64,000 bases of DNA. Source: Polystyrenella longa (GTDB lineage: Bacteria; Planctomycetota; Planctomycetia; Planctomycetales; Planctomycetaceae). Below the pieces are notes generated by a model, which did no database searches, was not told the origin of the DNA, and saw nothing but the letters and a program-made list of their open reading frames with translations. A program made the position numbers and the translations under genes. The number at the start of each line of letters is the position of its first letter. Position 1 is the first letter of the stretch. Positions 27,145-35,258 of the stretch are shown in pieces. The DNA is taken from positions 4,239,001-4,303,000 of the forward strand of contig NZ_CP036281.1 of the NCBI RefSeq assembly GCF_007750395.1, written 5' to 3'.

Positions 27145-27185
27145 TGACTTATTATCGAGCACACGGGGTGCGGATCAGATCCTCA
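27134..27185 (-). promoter_or_regulatory. Antiterminator pairing region of the aroF attenuator
   Basis: UGAGGAUCU (27185-27177), spanning the last codons and stop of the leader peptide, can form nine pairs (one G-U) with AGGUCCUCA (27142-27134), the 5' arm of the terminator. The two structures exclude each other. A ribosome stalled on upstream aromatic codons leaves this segment free; one at the stop codon covers it. Confidence 0.65.
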
Positions 27186-27279
27186 TGCCTGAAAAACTAA
27201 ACCAGCCAAAATATCGCCATGCCGACTGACCTGTGGTCAGTTGGTTGGAGAACGACATGTTGGAGGACTGAGTTTTCAT
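27175..27279 (-). CDS. Aromatic-rich leader peptide of aroF
   Basis: 34-residue open frame, ATG 27279 to TGA 27175, ending 30 bp before the terminator stem. Residues 21-29 are WRYFGWFSF: two Trp, one Tyr and three Phe in nine residues, the three end products of the pathway that DAHP synthase opens. It has no strong ribosome-binding site; an internal ATG at residue 8 is an alternative start. Its role would be to sense charged aromatic tRNAs by ribosome stalling, as in trp and phe leaders of other bacteria. The position, content and competing RNA structures agree. Confidence 0.65.
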   Translation of the reverse strand: MKTQSSNMSFSNQLTTGQSAWRYFGWFSFSGMRI

Positions 27280-27336
27280 GAGCAGGAATAAACCTGAAGT
27301 GATTTCTGAGAAAATTGATGTACTGTTATTAACCTT

Positions 27337-27366
27337 ATCGTACGCACACCAACAACAAGCTGTCAA
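27337..27366 (-). promoter_or_regulatory. Candidate promoter of the aroF leader transcript
   Basis: On the minus strand a perfect TTGACA (27366-27361) is followed after 18 bp by TACGAT (27342-27337). Transcription would start near 27330, about 50 bp before the leader-peptide ATG. Confidence 0.5.
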
Positions 27367-27613
27367 TAACTTATTTGGCGTGGTCACGCAGATAGAGCCC
27401 AACTCTAAAAGAAGGTTCGGTCCTTTTTCAAATTTCTGACAGACTCATTTACCCTCTTTCCCCTCCCGTTTTTTCTTTTTCAAACGCTTGCAACAGTTAA
27501 CATCACTTCATTGTCGCCGTCTCAAACCTTAAAATGCGGCCAGCCAGTCCTTTTACCCATTCCCCCACTCCCTGAAGTCGCTCCGGCCGCTCCTGTTGAA
27601 ACCCTCCAGGCTC

Positions 27614-28204
27614 ATGATCGTTCCCGAAGAATTACAAGTTGTTGAATACCCCCACCCCGCACTCCGCTGGAAATCCAAGCCAGTCACCCGCATCGATACC
27701 CATCTCAAGAAGATCGTGGAGCGCATGTTCGAACTGATGTACGAACATAAGGGGGTTGGACTTGCTGCCAATCAGGTGGGGCTTCCTTACCGGGTCTTTG
27801 TAATCAACCCGTCAGGAGAACCGGATAATAAAGAATGGGAGATGGTCCTGATCAATCCGGAAATCACCAGTCGCAAAGGAAGTGCCGAAGGGGAGGAAGG
27901 CTGCTTAAGCGTTCCGGAGGTTTACGGTGACGTCAGTCGCTCCGAGGAAATCGTCGTCGACGCCTTCGATCTCAAAGGGGAAGGCTTCGAACTCAGCCTG
28001 AAGGAATTCCCTGCCCGCGTTGTACAACATGAATACGATCACATTGATGGAATCATGTTTTTCGACAAATTGACGGAAGCCAGCAAAAAGGATGTGCTGC
28101 CACAGGTCGAACAGTTCGTCAACTACTATCGCACTGGTCAGGAAAAAGGCGAAATCCCCTCCGACGACGACATCAACAAGCGACTCAAAGAGATCGAACC
28201 GTAA
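27614..28204 (+). CDS. def: Peptide deformylase
   Basis: 196 residues from ATG 27614; an in-frame TTG at 27596 is possible. It removes the formyl group from the N-terminal methionine of new proteins, using a metal ion. The three signature motifs are intact: GVGLAANQVG (near 47), EGCLSVPEV with the metal-binding Cys (near 94), and VVQHEYDHIDG with the two metal-binding His and catalytic Glu (near 136). The C-terminal tail is longer than in E. coli, with a charged helix. fmt lies 336 bp downstream on the same strand, so the formylation and deformylation enzymes are linked, although the gap holds repeats and may separate transcripts. Confidence 0.96.
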   Translation: MIVPEELQVVEYPHPALRWKSKPVTRIDTHLKKIVERMFELMYEHKGVGLAANQVGLPYRVFVINPSGEPDNKEWEMVLINPEITSRKGSAEGEEGCLSVPEVYGDVSRSEEIVVDAFDLKGEGFELSLKEFPARVVQHEYDHIDGIMFFDKLTEASKKDVLPQVEQFVNYYRTGQEKGEIPSDDDINKRLKEIEP

Positions 28205-28262
28205 TACCTCGCACACCGGTTTATATCGCTCACCCAGTAAATAAAGAAGTACATGAAGATCA

Positions 28263-28430
28263 GGGTGCCACGGCTAGCTCGACTAGCCGTGCGATTTCAG
28301 TAATCGATACCGATTGTCTGGATTAAACAACCACGCGGACCAGATTAAGAGATGTTTCAGGTACCCCGATGAGCATCTAATGATATATGAAACCACATAG
28401 GCACGGTTAGACAAGCTAACCGTGGCACCC
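28263..28430. repeat. REP-type doublet (BIME-like or short inverted-repeat element)
   Basis: Two hairpins face each other: CACGGCTAG/CTAGCCGTG with loop CTCGA (28269-28291) and CACGGTTAG/CTAACCGTG with loop ACAAG (28402-28424). The outer 15 bases (28263-28277 and 28416-28430) are inverted repeats matching at 14 of 15, bounding a 168-bp unit. This is the layout of REP doublets mobilised by RAYT transposases, or of a very small non-autonomous element. No transposase gene is present here. Confidence 0.65.
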
Positions 28431-28438
28431 AAGAGTTA

Positions 28439-28496
28439 GGTAACTTCAGACAAGGTAACCTCAGACAAGGTATCTTCAGGCAAAGGAACTTTAGGC
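28439..28496. repeat. 15-bp tandem repeat, nearly four units
   Basis: Units based on GGTAACTTCAGACAA begin at 28439, 28454, 28469 and (degenerate, partial) 28484. It lies between the REP doublet and the fmt start, inside the def-fmt gap. Later units diverge progressively. Confidence 0.8.
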
Positions 28497-28540
28497 CTGA
28501 TCGCCGCCCCCCCGCGTGAAACATTCAAGGAGTGAACTGC

Positions 28541-29521
28541 ATGAAACTGGTAATGATGGGAACCGGCGTCTTCGCCCTTCCGACTCTGCGCACCTTGATT
28601 GAATCGAACCACGAAGTCGTCGGCCTCTTCACGCAACCCGACCGTCATGGACGCGGGCACCACCAGCACATCAACCCGATGAAAGCATTGGCAGAAGAAC
28701 ATCAGATCCCTGTTTTCCAGCCAATCAAAGCAAATGCTCCTGAATCAATTCAGGACCTGCAATCACTCGACGCCGACTTGTGCGTCGTTGCCGCTTACGG
28801 ACAAATCCTGTCGCAGGAATTACTCGATACTCCTAAACAGGGCGCCATCAATCTGCATGCCTCTTTGTTACCCAAATACCGGGGTGCCGCTCCCATCCAG
28901 TGGGCTGTCAAAAAAGGGGAACAGGAAACGGGTGTTACCATTTTTCAGATCGAACCGAAACTCGACGCGGGTCCGGTCTGGGGTGTTGTATCGACTCCCA
29001 TCGGTACCAACGAAACTTACGGAGAACTCCAGGATCGGCTCGCTCTAATGGGAGCAGAGCTTTGTTTGGAAGTCCTCGGCCGCATTGAATCAGGAACCTA
29101 CACGCCCGTCGTTCAGGATCACAATCAGTTGACCCTCGCTCCTCGTTTGGCCAAGGAGGATGGAGAAATCGACTGGACTTCTCCTGCAGCGGCAATCAAC
29201 TCGCATGTACGGGCAGTCCAACCCTGGCCTAAGCCCACTACTGTGCTGGAATTGCAGAAACGGAAGCCGTTAAATGTCCAGATTTTGCAAACTAAACCGA
29301 AACAGGAATTCGATTCCGAGTTCGATCTGGAAGCGACTTCCTCCGCTATTCCGGGGGAGATTATTCAGGTAACCAAACACGAGCTTTGTGTTCGAACGGG
29401 TAATAACGAAAATCTGTTGATCGAAAAAATTCAACCGGCAGGAAAGAAGCTGATGGAAATCGACGAGTTCCTTCGAGGCTATCAACCGAAACCGGGAGAC
29501 CGTTTTGTGAATCGCAACTGA
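28541..29521 (+). CDS. fmt: Methionyl-tRNA formyltransferase
   Basis: 326 residues from ATG 28541, supported by AAGGAG 8 bp upstream; a GTG at 28532 is in frame. It formylates initiator Met-tRNA with 10-formyltetrahydrofolate. The N-terminal Rossmann domain opens MKLVMMGTGVFALPTL. The catalytic segment is intact: VVAAYGQILSQELLD, then INLHASLLPKYRGAAPIQW with the active-site His and Arg (near 107-123). The C-terminal OB-like tRNA-binding domain begins near 210. Length matches the family. It follows def. Confidence 0.96.
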   Translation: MKLVMMGTGVFALPTLRTLIESNHEVVGLFTQPDRHGRGHHQHINPMKALAEEHQIPVFQPIKANAPESIQDLQSLDADLCVVAAYGQILSQELLDTPKQGAINLHASLLPKYRGAAPIQWAVKKGEQETGVTIFQIEPKLDAGPVWGVVSTPIGTNETYGELQDRLALMGAELCLEVLGRIESGTYTPVVQDHNQLTLAPRLAKEDGEIDWTSPAAAINSHVRAVQPWPKPTTVLELQKRKPLNVQILQTKPKQEFDSEFDLEATSSAIPGEIIQVTKHELCVRTGNNENLLIEKIQPAGKKLMEIDEFLRGYQPKPGDRFVNRN

Positions 29522-29571
29522 CGCCGCTCCTTCCCTCAGCGACTCACTTCAACTCGGCAGGATGGACACCT

Positions 29572-32500
29572 ATGAATTATTCACACATATTCGCGAGATT
29601 ATTTTCATTCTTACTGACGGTTTGCTTCACCGTCCTCTTTTCAATTTCCGCTCATGCCGAGGATGACCTCGCCGCGTTGCTGAACGTACCGGACGAGTTC
29701 GACGTTTCCGTTTACGCCACCGACGAACTCGCCCACAATATTTTCTGTCTCACATTCGACACTCAGGGGAGACTCCTCGTCTCCGGACCAGGTTACATTC
29801 GTGTGCTGGTTGATGACGACGAAGACCACCAAGCCGATCGAGCTCTTGAATTTGCTAACGACACACAAGGTGCGCAAGGATTATTTGCAGACGGCAAATA
29901 CCTCTATTGTGTCAGCGGCCTGGGACTGCATCGCTATCTTGACGCCGACGGTGACGGAGTCGCAGACGGTGAATCGCAAGGTATCCTTAAAATCAATACC
30001 GGCGACGAACATGACGCTCATGCCATTCGTCGTGGCCCCGATGGTTGGTGGTATCTGCTCGTCGGTAACATGGCTGGCGTGAATGCCCGCTACGCGACGT
30101 TACCAACCTCCCCTTTCAACGAAAAAAATCCGCCCTACGCGGGCGCTTTACTTCGAATCCATCCACAACTACGAGGGGCTGAGATCATTGCTTCCGGATT
30201 CCGGAATGCGTACGACTTTGATTTTAACTCCGCGGGCGATATCTTCGTTTACGATAGCGATGGCGAACGGGACATCACCTTCCCTTGGTACCGCCCAACT
30301 CGCCTCTATCATATAACTCGGGGCGTCGAGGCAGGATGGAAAAGTAAAACATGGAAAGAGCCAAGTTCCTACTCCACCATGCCCAACGAAGTGGCGAGTT
30401 TTGGTCGAGGTTCCCCCACAGGAGTCGTCTGTTATCGTCATGAAGCCTTTCCGAAAAAATATCATGATTCCCTGTTTATTCTCGACTGGACTTACGGTCG
30501 AATTCACTCTGTAAAACTCGACCCCACTGGATCCAGCTACACGTCCGAACCCGAACTCTTCATGTCGGCTCGCGGCAACTTTGGATTCGCTCCGACGGAC
30601 GCCGAAGTAGGCCCTGATGGCGCTTTGTATGTTGCTATCGGAGGTCGAGGGACCCGCGGCACTGTCTTTCGCATCCGATCTAAGGAGGGCACCAAGGCTG
30701 AAGATGTCATCAAAGCGCCTCAATTAGGAGAGCCTGACGAAGAAGAAAAGTTGATCACTTGCTTGAACGCATTTCAACCACTGCTAGGTTGGTCACGCCA
30801 GCAATGGAAACCGATTGCCTTTGAACTGGGTCGGCAACCGTTCGAAGAGGTCTCAAAAAACAGTTCCTCGAAATTCACCCCGCAACAACAGATACGAGCA
30901 CTTGAGATTTTGAAAGAAGTCTATGATGGCGCCCCTGGCCCGCTCGTAAAAGAATTGAATCAACATCCAGAGTCCACAGTTCGCGCCCGTTCAATCTGGG
31001 CGCTCTCAGAGAATCAGAATGAACAAGTTAATCCGGTCGCTCTCTTTTCCGACTACTTGAGCGATGACGATCCCCATGTCGTTCATCAGGCGATCCTACG
31101 TCTCAACCTGGCAGCCCTGACATCGGAGCAGTTGGCCCAATTATCACTTCCCATGTCGCATGCACTCGGATCCGGGGATCGATTCGTCCGCCGCGCGGCA
31201 ATTGAATTGCTGCAAAATCATTACGCGGAAATCGTTCCCGCCATTAAAAAAACAGCTCCGCAACTTAGCTTTCAAGAGAAGGCGCGGGTTCAACTTTCGC
31301 TGGCCGAAATGAGGCTGGTCCTGAGTGATGAATTCGATGCCGAATCAACCCAGGCCGGTATGCAGATTCTGAAACTGAACGGGCTCGGCGAGGACAGTCT
31401 GTCAATCAAACTGGATGCCTGTCGATTGATCCAACTCGCCTGGGGCGACTGTGGGCCTGCCGATCATCATGGTGCCCTGTTTGATGGTTACGCCAGTCAA
31501 CGAGAGTTGACTCCATTCGAGTTTGAGCTCGATGTCTTTCGTTTCGAACTCGCCGAAGTCTATCCCACGGGTGAGGCTGAACTCGATCATGAGCTACTCC
31601 GTCTAATCTCCATGATCCGACCCGCCAACGCGGATTTACTTAAGAAAATCGTCGCTCCGCTGAACGATACCTCCAACCCTGTGGATGACATTCATCGCCT
31701 AGTAGTCGCCAGTCGTATTGAAGTCGAATGGTCTGTCGAGGTATTAGAGAAAATCAGCCGCGCACTCGTCATGCTGGAAGTCAAAGTCAGGGATGAGCGG
31801 CTTCCCCAGGATCTCAATTGGAACGAACGTATTAAGGAACTTTACGGAGCCCTCGTTAAACGCGATCCTCGTTTGCCAATCTCGGTAGTACAGGTTCCGG
31901 AGTTTGGACTCCCGGGACATGTTGTTTTTATGTCGGAAGTCCCCGGCGACTTCCTCGACCAGGCGGTCAATTCTTTTGTGAAACATGTTCGCGAAGACGA
32001 TGACTACCCCTGGAATAACGATGTTATTTTTATTCTCGGAGAATCTACTGATCCTGAAATACGAGGGTTGATTCGTCAGCGATTTGACGAGTACTCCACC
32101 CGTCAGGCCGTCATTATGCTGCTGTCAGAAAACCCCCTCCCGGAAGAAACAGACCTCTTTATCCGTGGATTGGAAGTCTCGCACCTTCCCACCCTGGGAA
32201 GCGCCGTGCAGGCACTGCGCAAACTTGCCCAGTTAACAGACCCGAAACAACAGATAGCTATCTTCCAGGCCGCCCGCCGTTTGGATCAGTCCGAAGCGGA
32301 ATTTATCCTGCGTGATTACCTGATGGAACTGGTTCGAACGAGCACAAATGTCAATTTCGGATTCATCCCGGGTAAAGAAGGCTACCGACCGCAGCCCGAC
32401 GTGATGGCGAAATGGGAAGAGTGGTTTCTTTCCAACTACCCAGAAGCCGCTGTCGTTTTAATGAAATCACTGGGAGACGAAGAGGCCCTGTTAATGAGTC

Positions 32501-32928
32501 GACTGGAAAGCTTGGACTGGTCACAGGGGAATGCAGAACAGGGAAAAATTTTCTTTGAGAAAAGAGGCTGCGCCCAGTGTCACGGAGGTTCGTCCGCGCT
32601 CGGCCCCGATCTCGCCGGAGTGACGGGGCGTTTCTCCCGGCAGGATCTTTTCACTGCCACCCTCTATCCTGATCGAGATGTTTCCCCGCGATATCAAGCA
32701 ACGAATGTCATCACCGAAGACGGATTAATATTCACCGGCCTCGTTATTTACGAATCGATCGACGGCATGATTCTGCGAGATGGTCTGAATCGAACTCATC
32801 GTATTGAGACGGAAAATATCGACGCCCGAACAGTTTCAAGTAAATCATTAATGCCGTCAGGGCTATTAAAAAATAGCACCGATTCCGAACTCGTTGATTT
32901 ATATACTTATCTTCAATCGTTACAATAG
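29572..32928 (+). CDS. Giant PVC-type protein: beta-propeller, HEAT-like repeats and cytochrome c domain
   Basis: 1118 residues with signal peptide (FSFLLTVCFTVLFSISAHAE). Residues ~35-370 are the PVC-specific membrane-bound dehydrogenase propeller (FDVSVYATDELAHNIFCLTF, repeated YVAIGGRGTRGTV-type blades). About 400-980 is a helical HEAT-like array. The C-terminal ~135 residues form the Pirellula/Verrucomicrobium-type haem domain: GCAQCH haem-binding CxxCH (near 1002), LGPDLAGVTGRFS, then SPRYQ and the distal Met region SLMPSGLL. These proteins are exported and thought to oxidise sugars or related compounds, passing electrons to the haem; the substrate is unknown. The start ATG 29572 sits 50 bp after fmt, but a shared transcript is not proven. 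Confidence 0.92.
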   Translation: MNYSHIFARLFSFLLTVCFTVLFSISAHAEDDLAALLNVPDEFDVSVYATDELAHNIFCLTFDTQGRLLVSGPGYIRVLVDDDEDHQADRALEFANDTQGAQGLFADGKYLYCVSGLGLHRYLDADGDGVADGESQGILKINTGDEHDAHAIRRGPDGWWYLLVGNMAGVNARYATLPTSPFNEKNPPYAGALLRIHPQLRGAEIIASGFRNAYDFDFNSAGDIFVYDSDGERDITFPWYRPTRLYHITRGVEAGWKSKTWKEPSSYSTMPNEVASFGRGSPTGVVCYRHEAFPKKYHDSLFILDWTYGRIHSVKLDPTGSSYTSEPELFMSARGNFGFAPTDAEVGPDGALYVAIGGRGTRGTVFRIRSKEGTKAEDVIKAPQLGEPDEEEKLITCLNAFQPLLGWSRQQWKPIAFELGRQPFEEVSKNSSSKFTPQQQIRALEILKEVYDGAPGPLVKELNQHPESTVRARSIWALSENQNEQVNPVALFSDYLSDDDPHVVHQAILRLNLAALTSEQLAQLSLPMSHALGSGDRFVRRAAIELLQNHYAEIVPAIKKTAPQLSFQEKARVQLSLAEMRLVLSDEFDAESTQAGMQILKLNGLGEDSLSIKLDACRLIQLAWGDCGPADHHGALFDGYASQRELTPFEFELDVFRFELAEVYPTGEAELDHELLRLISMIRPANADLLKKIVAPLNDTSNPVDDIHRLVVASRIEVEWSVEVLEKISRALVMLEVKVRDERLPQDLNWNERIKELYGALVKRDPRLPISVVQVPEFGLPGHVVFMSEVPGDFLDQAVNSFVKHVREDDDYPWNNDVIFILGESTDPEIRGLIRQRFDEYSTRQAVIMLLSENPLPEETDLFIRGLEVSHLPTLGSAVQALRKLAQLTDPKQQIAIFQAARRLDQSEAEFILRDYLMELVRTSTNVNFGFIPGKEGYRPQPDVMAKWEEWFLSNYPEAAVVLMKSLGDEEALLMSRLESLDWSQGNAEQGKIFFEKRGCAQCHGGSSALGPDLAGVTGRFSRQDLFTATLYPDRDVSPRYQATNVITEDGLIFTGLVIYESIDGMILRDGLNRTHRIETENIDARTVSSKSLMPSGLLKNSTDSELVDLYTYLQSLQ

Positions 32929-33042
32929 ATCTAGCACACTTTAAGCATGTCACTCGCCTTCCGTCCGTATTCGTTTTAAGGATAGGGAAATCGTTTTCGG
33001 GAGCAGGATCGTTTCACCCCGAGTTCATGAGACGGATCATTC

Positions 33043-34005
33043 ATGAAACCCAGCCGCACGCCCAGCGAGACGGATGATACCGCTGAAGCTTCCGTTCAGC
33101 GAAGTACCGCTGACGCTCCGGCTACTTCGGTTGACGCGACCACTAACGGGAAGAGCAAGCCCCTAAAAGACAAAACCAAAGTTCCGCTGGCCAAACCGAA
33201 ACGCACCCGTCGAATCGTGCGACGTTGCAATATGTTAACCGGAAAACAATGGTTGCAAAACTCGATCAGCGTCTGGAGCGATATCCGTAAAACGACTCGC
33301 GACCAATCGGGAAATCACCCGGCACAGTTTCCCGTCTCGTTACTGGAAAAGTTGATCGAAACATTCCTGCCAGTTGAAGGAGAACTCGTTCTCGATCCCT
33401 TCTGTGGTTCCGGAACAACATTACTCGTCGCTGGGATGCAGAACCAATCTGCGCTGGGGCTGGAGCTTTCCACCGAGTATTGTGAATCGACAAACGACCG
33501 CCTGCAACAACTCTCGGACGAGCAACGGTCCCAGGTCGTTTGTCATCAGGCCCGCGCGCAAGACGTTATGGATTATGCTAAACCGAATTCTGTTGACCTG
33601 TGCATTACCTCTCCTCCGTACTGGAATGTGCTCAACCAACCTCGTTCGGCTGATTACAAAAAACAAAGGCACTATGGCAATCTCGATGGTGATTTGGGGC
33701 TGATTGAAAAATATGACGACTATCTCGTCGCTCTGTCGTCCATCTTCGAGAAGGTTTACGACACTCTTAAACCGGGAGCGTTTTGTATCGTCGTGGTCAT
33801 GGACTTGCGAAAACGAAGCCAGTTTTATCCGCTGCATAGCGATCTGGCTCAACGAATGACCGGTCTCGGGTATATCTTCGATGACCTCATCATCTGGAAC
33901 CGACAGTACGACTACAACAATCTCCGGCCTCTGGGATTTCCTGCTGTCTTTCGAGTCAATAAAGTCCATGAATATATTCTGCTCTTCCAGAAACCCCGCC
34001 AATAA
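33043..34005 (+). CDS. Orphan DNA methyltransferase (N4-cytosine/N6-adenine type)
   Basis: 320 residues. The first ~65 are Lys/Thr/Ala-rich and probably disordered. SAM-binding motif I is LVLDPFCGSGTTLLVAG (near 115-131), preceded by a motif X-like HPAQFPVSLLEKLIE. The catalytic motif IV is TSPPYW (189-194), which favours cytosine-N4 or adenine-N6 methylation. Motif order X-I-IV-VIII is a permutation of the usual beta-class order, in which the catalytic motif comes first. The tail (FYPLHSDLAQRM, DDLIIWNR, HEYILLFQKPR) is as in this family. No restriction endonuclease or specificity subunit is adjacent, so it is likely a solitary epigenetic or self-protection methylase. Recognition site unknown. 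Confidence 0.85.
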   Translation: MKPSRTPSETDDTAEASVQRSTADAPATSVDATTNGKSKPLKDKTKVPLAKPKRTRRIVRRCNMLTGKQWLQNSISVWSDIRKTTRDQSGNHPAQFPVSLLEKLIETFLPVEGELVLDPFCGSGTTLLVAGMQNQSALGLELSTEYCESTNDRLQQLSDEQRSQVVCHQARAQDVMDYAKPNSVDLCITSPPYWNVLNQPRSADYKKQRHYGNLDGDLGLIEKYDDYLVALSSIFEKVYDTLKPGAFCIVVVMDLRKRSQFYPLHSDLAQRMTGLGYIFDDLIIWNRQYDYNNLRPLGFPAVFRVNKVHEYILLFQKPRQ

Positions 34006-34036
34006 GGTTTGTATCGTTTAAAACGATTTTTACCTT
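34004..34036 (+). terminator. Palindrome at the methyltransferase stop, possible weak terminator
   Basis: ATCGTTT (34013-34019) and AAACGAT (34021-34027) are inverted around one base, and AAGGT/ACCTT extend it outward with mismatched bases between. TTTT follows the inner stem. It may act as a weak terminator or as a protein-binding palindrome. Confidence 0.4.
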
Positions 34037-34218
34037 TGACTGAGAATACGTTAAAATCAATAGGAGACATTGATGTTCTTCTGATCGTTGATTTTTCGTA
34101 AGCTAGAATTACATCGTTAGTTAAGTCGAAATGTCGCGGTAACAGGAGTCTCTCCGCGAGATTAAATTCGAATTGATTGGTACTCCCTTTTCACTTCATG
34201 CAGAACAGGAAACATACC

Positions 34219-35172
34219 ATGTCCAGTTTTAAGAAAATTCTGGTTGGTGTCGACCTTCATCACGCAGACCGTCTTGCCGATGCTGAACTCAATCCTCCCA
34301 CGCTGACTGCAATCCAGCGTTCGATCTGGCTCGCTTCGCAAATTGATGCTGAGATTGTTTTCTGCGCTACCTTAGACCTCGGGGCGCACACTCAGGAAAT
34401 GTTGCACGAACATTTCGGAGAAGTCGCACGCGATGTCGAAGACGTCAGCCATCGAGTTTTAAAAGGACTAGTTGAACAGGCTGCAGAAAAAGGTTGTAAG
34501 GCCAGTTCGAAACTGATGTACGGCACCCCGTCCTATGAATTACTGAAAGAGTCTGTTTTAGGGAAATACGACCTAGTCATCGTTGGTACCAAAGACATGG
34601 GATTAACTGGACGATTTCTGTTGGGAAGCACCTCGCAGAAACTTCTCCGCCGCTGCGAGTGTCCTGTCTGGGTAACCAAGCCCGATCCTCAACCGGAGAA
34701 CCTGAATGTTCTCGTCTGCAGTGACTTCTCCGACGTCTCTCAGGAAATGATCAACATGATTGTGACGTCCTGTCAAACAACCGACTCGAAAGTCCACCTG
34801 TTACACGTCAATGAAACATTGGCCGATAAAAGTCTCTGGAGTAGCAGCATTCCCGAAGATCAGCTGGAAGAGTACCAGAAAAAACAACGTGAACAGAGTG
34901 AAGCAAAGCTGAACGATCAACTCTCGATGACAGACTTCCGCACTCTGAAGTATGGTGTGAAGACACACGTGATCGATGGAAACCCCGAAGAGGTCATTCC
35001 CAAAGTTGTTGAACAGGAAGGAATCGATCTGATCGTGCTCGGCACCATTGGACGATCGGGCATTCCTGGTATTCTCATTGGGAATACCGCCGAACGGATT
35101 CTGACGCATATCGATTGCTCTGTGCTCGCAGTCAAACCGGTTGGGTTCGAGTGTCCTGTTAAATTCGAATAG
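34219..35172 (+). CDS. Tandem universal stress protein (two UspA domains)
   Basis: 317 residues from ATG 34219 with AGGAAA 7 bp upstream; a TTG at 34177 is in frame but less likely. Two UspA domains in series cover about 4-155 and 168-310. Each carries the ATP-binding glycine pattern: GTKDMGLTGRFLLGSTSQK in the first and GTIGRSGIPGILIGNTAER in the second. The first is followed by CECPVWVTKP and the second by DCSVLAVKP, as usual. These cytoplasmic proteins bind ATP and protect cells under stress. The 214-bp upstream region is AT-rich. A hairpin follows, before the cysteine desulfurase gene. Confidence 0.93.
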   Translation: MSSFKKILVGVDLHHADRLADAELNPPTLTAIQRSIWLASQIDAEIVFCATLDLGAHTQEMLHEHFGEVARDVEDVSHRVLKGLVEQAAEKGCKASSKLMYGTPSYELLKESVLGKYDLVIVGTKDMGLTGRFLLGSTSQKLLRRCECPVWVTKPDPQPENLNVLVCSDFSDVSQEMINMIVTSCQTTDSKVHLLHVNETLADKSLWSSSIPEDQLEEYQKKQREQSEAKLNDQLSMTDFRTLKYGVKTHVIDGNPEEVIPKVVEQEGIDLIVLGTIGRSGIPGILIGNTAERILTHIDCSVLAVKPVGFECPVKFE

Positions 35173-35199
35173 ACGTAATTTCTCAACGCTTCTCTTGAA

Positions 35200-35238
35200 G
35201 CCGGATAGAACCTCCTCATGAGGCTTTTGTCCGGCATT
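35200..35238 (+). terminator. Possible terminator after the universal stress gene
   Basis: GCCGGA (35200-35205) pairs with TCCGGC (35230-35235), enclosing a second small stem CCTC/GAGG. It is followed by ATTCTTT rather than a clean T tract, so strength is doubtful. Confidence 0.4.
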
Positions 35239-35258
35239 CTTTGATATCGACCCCCAGT

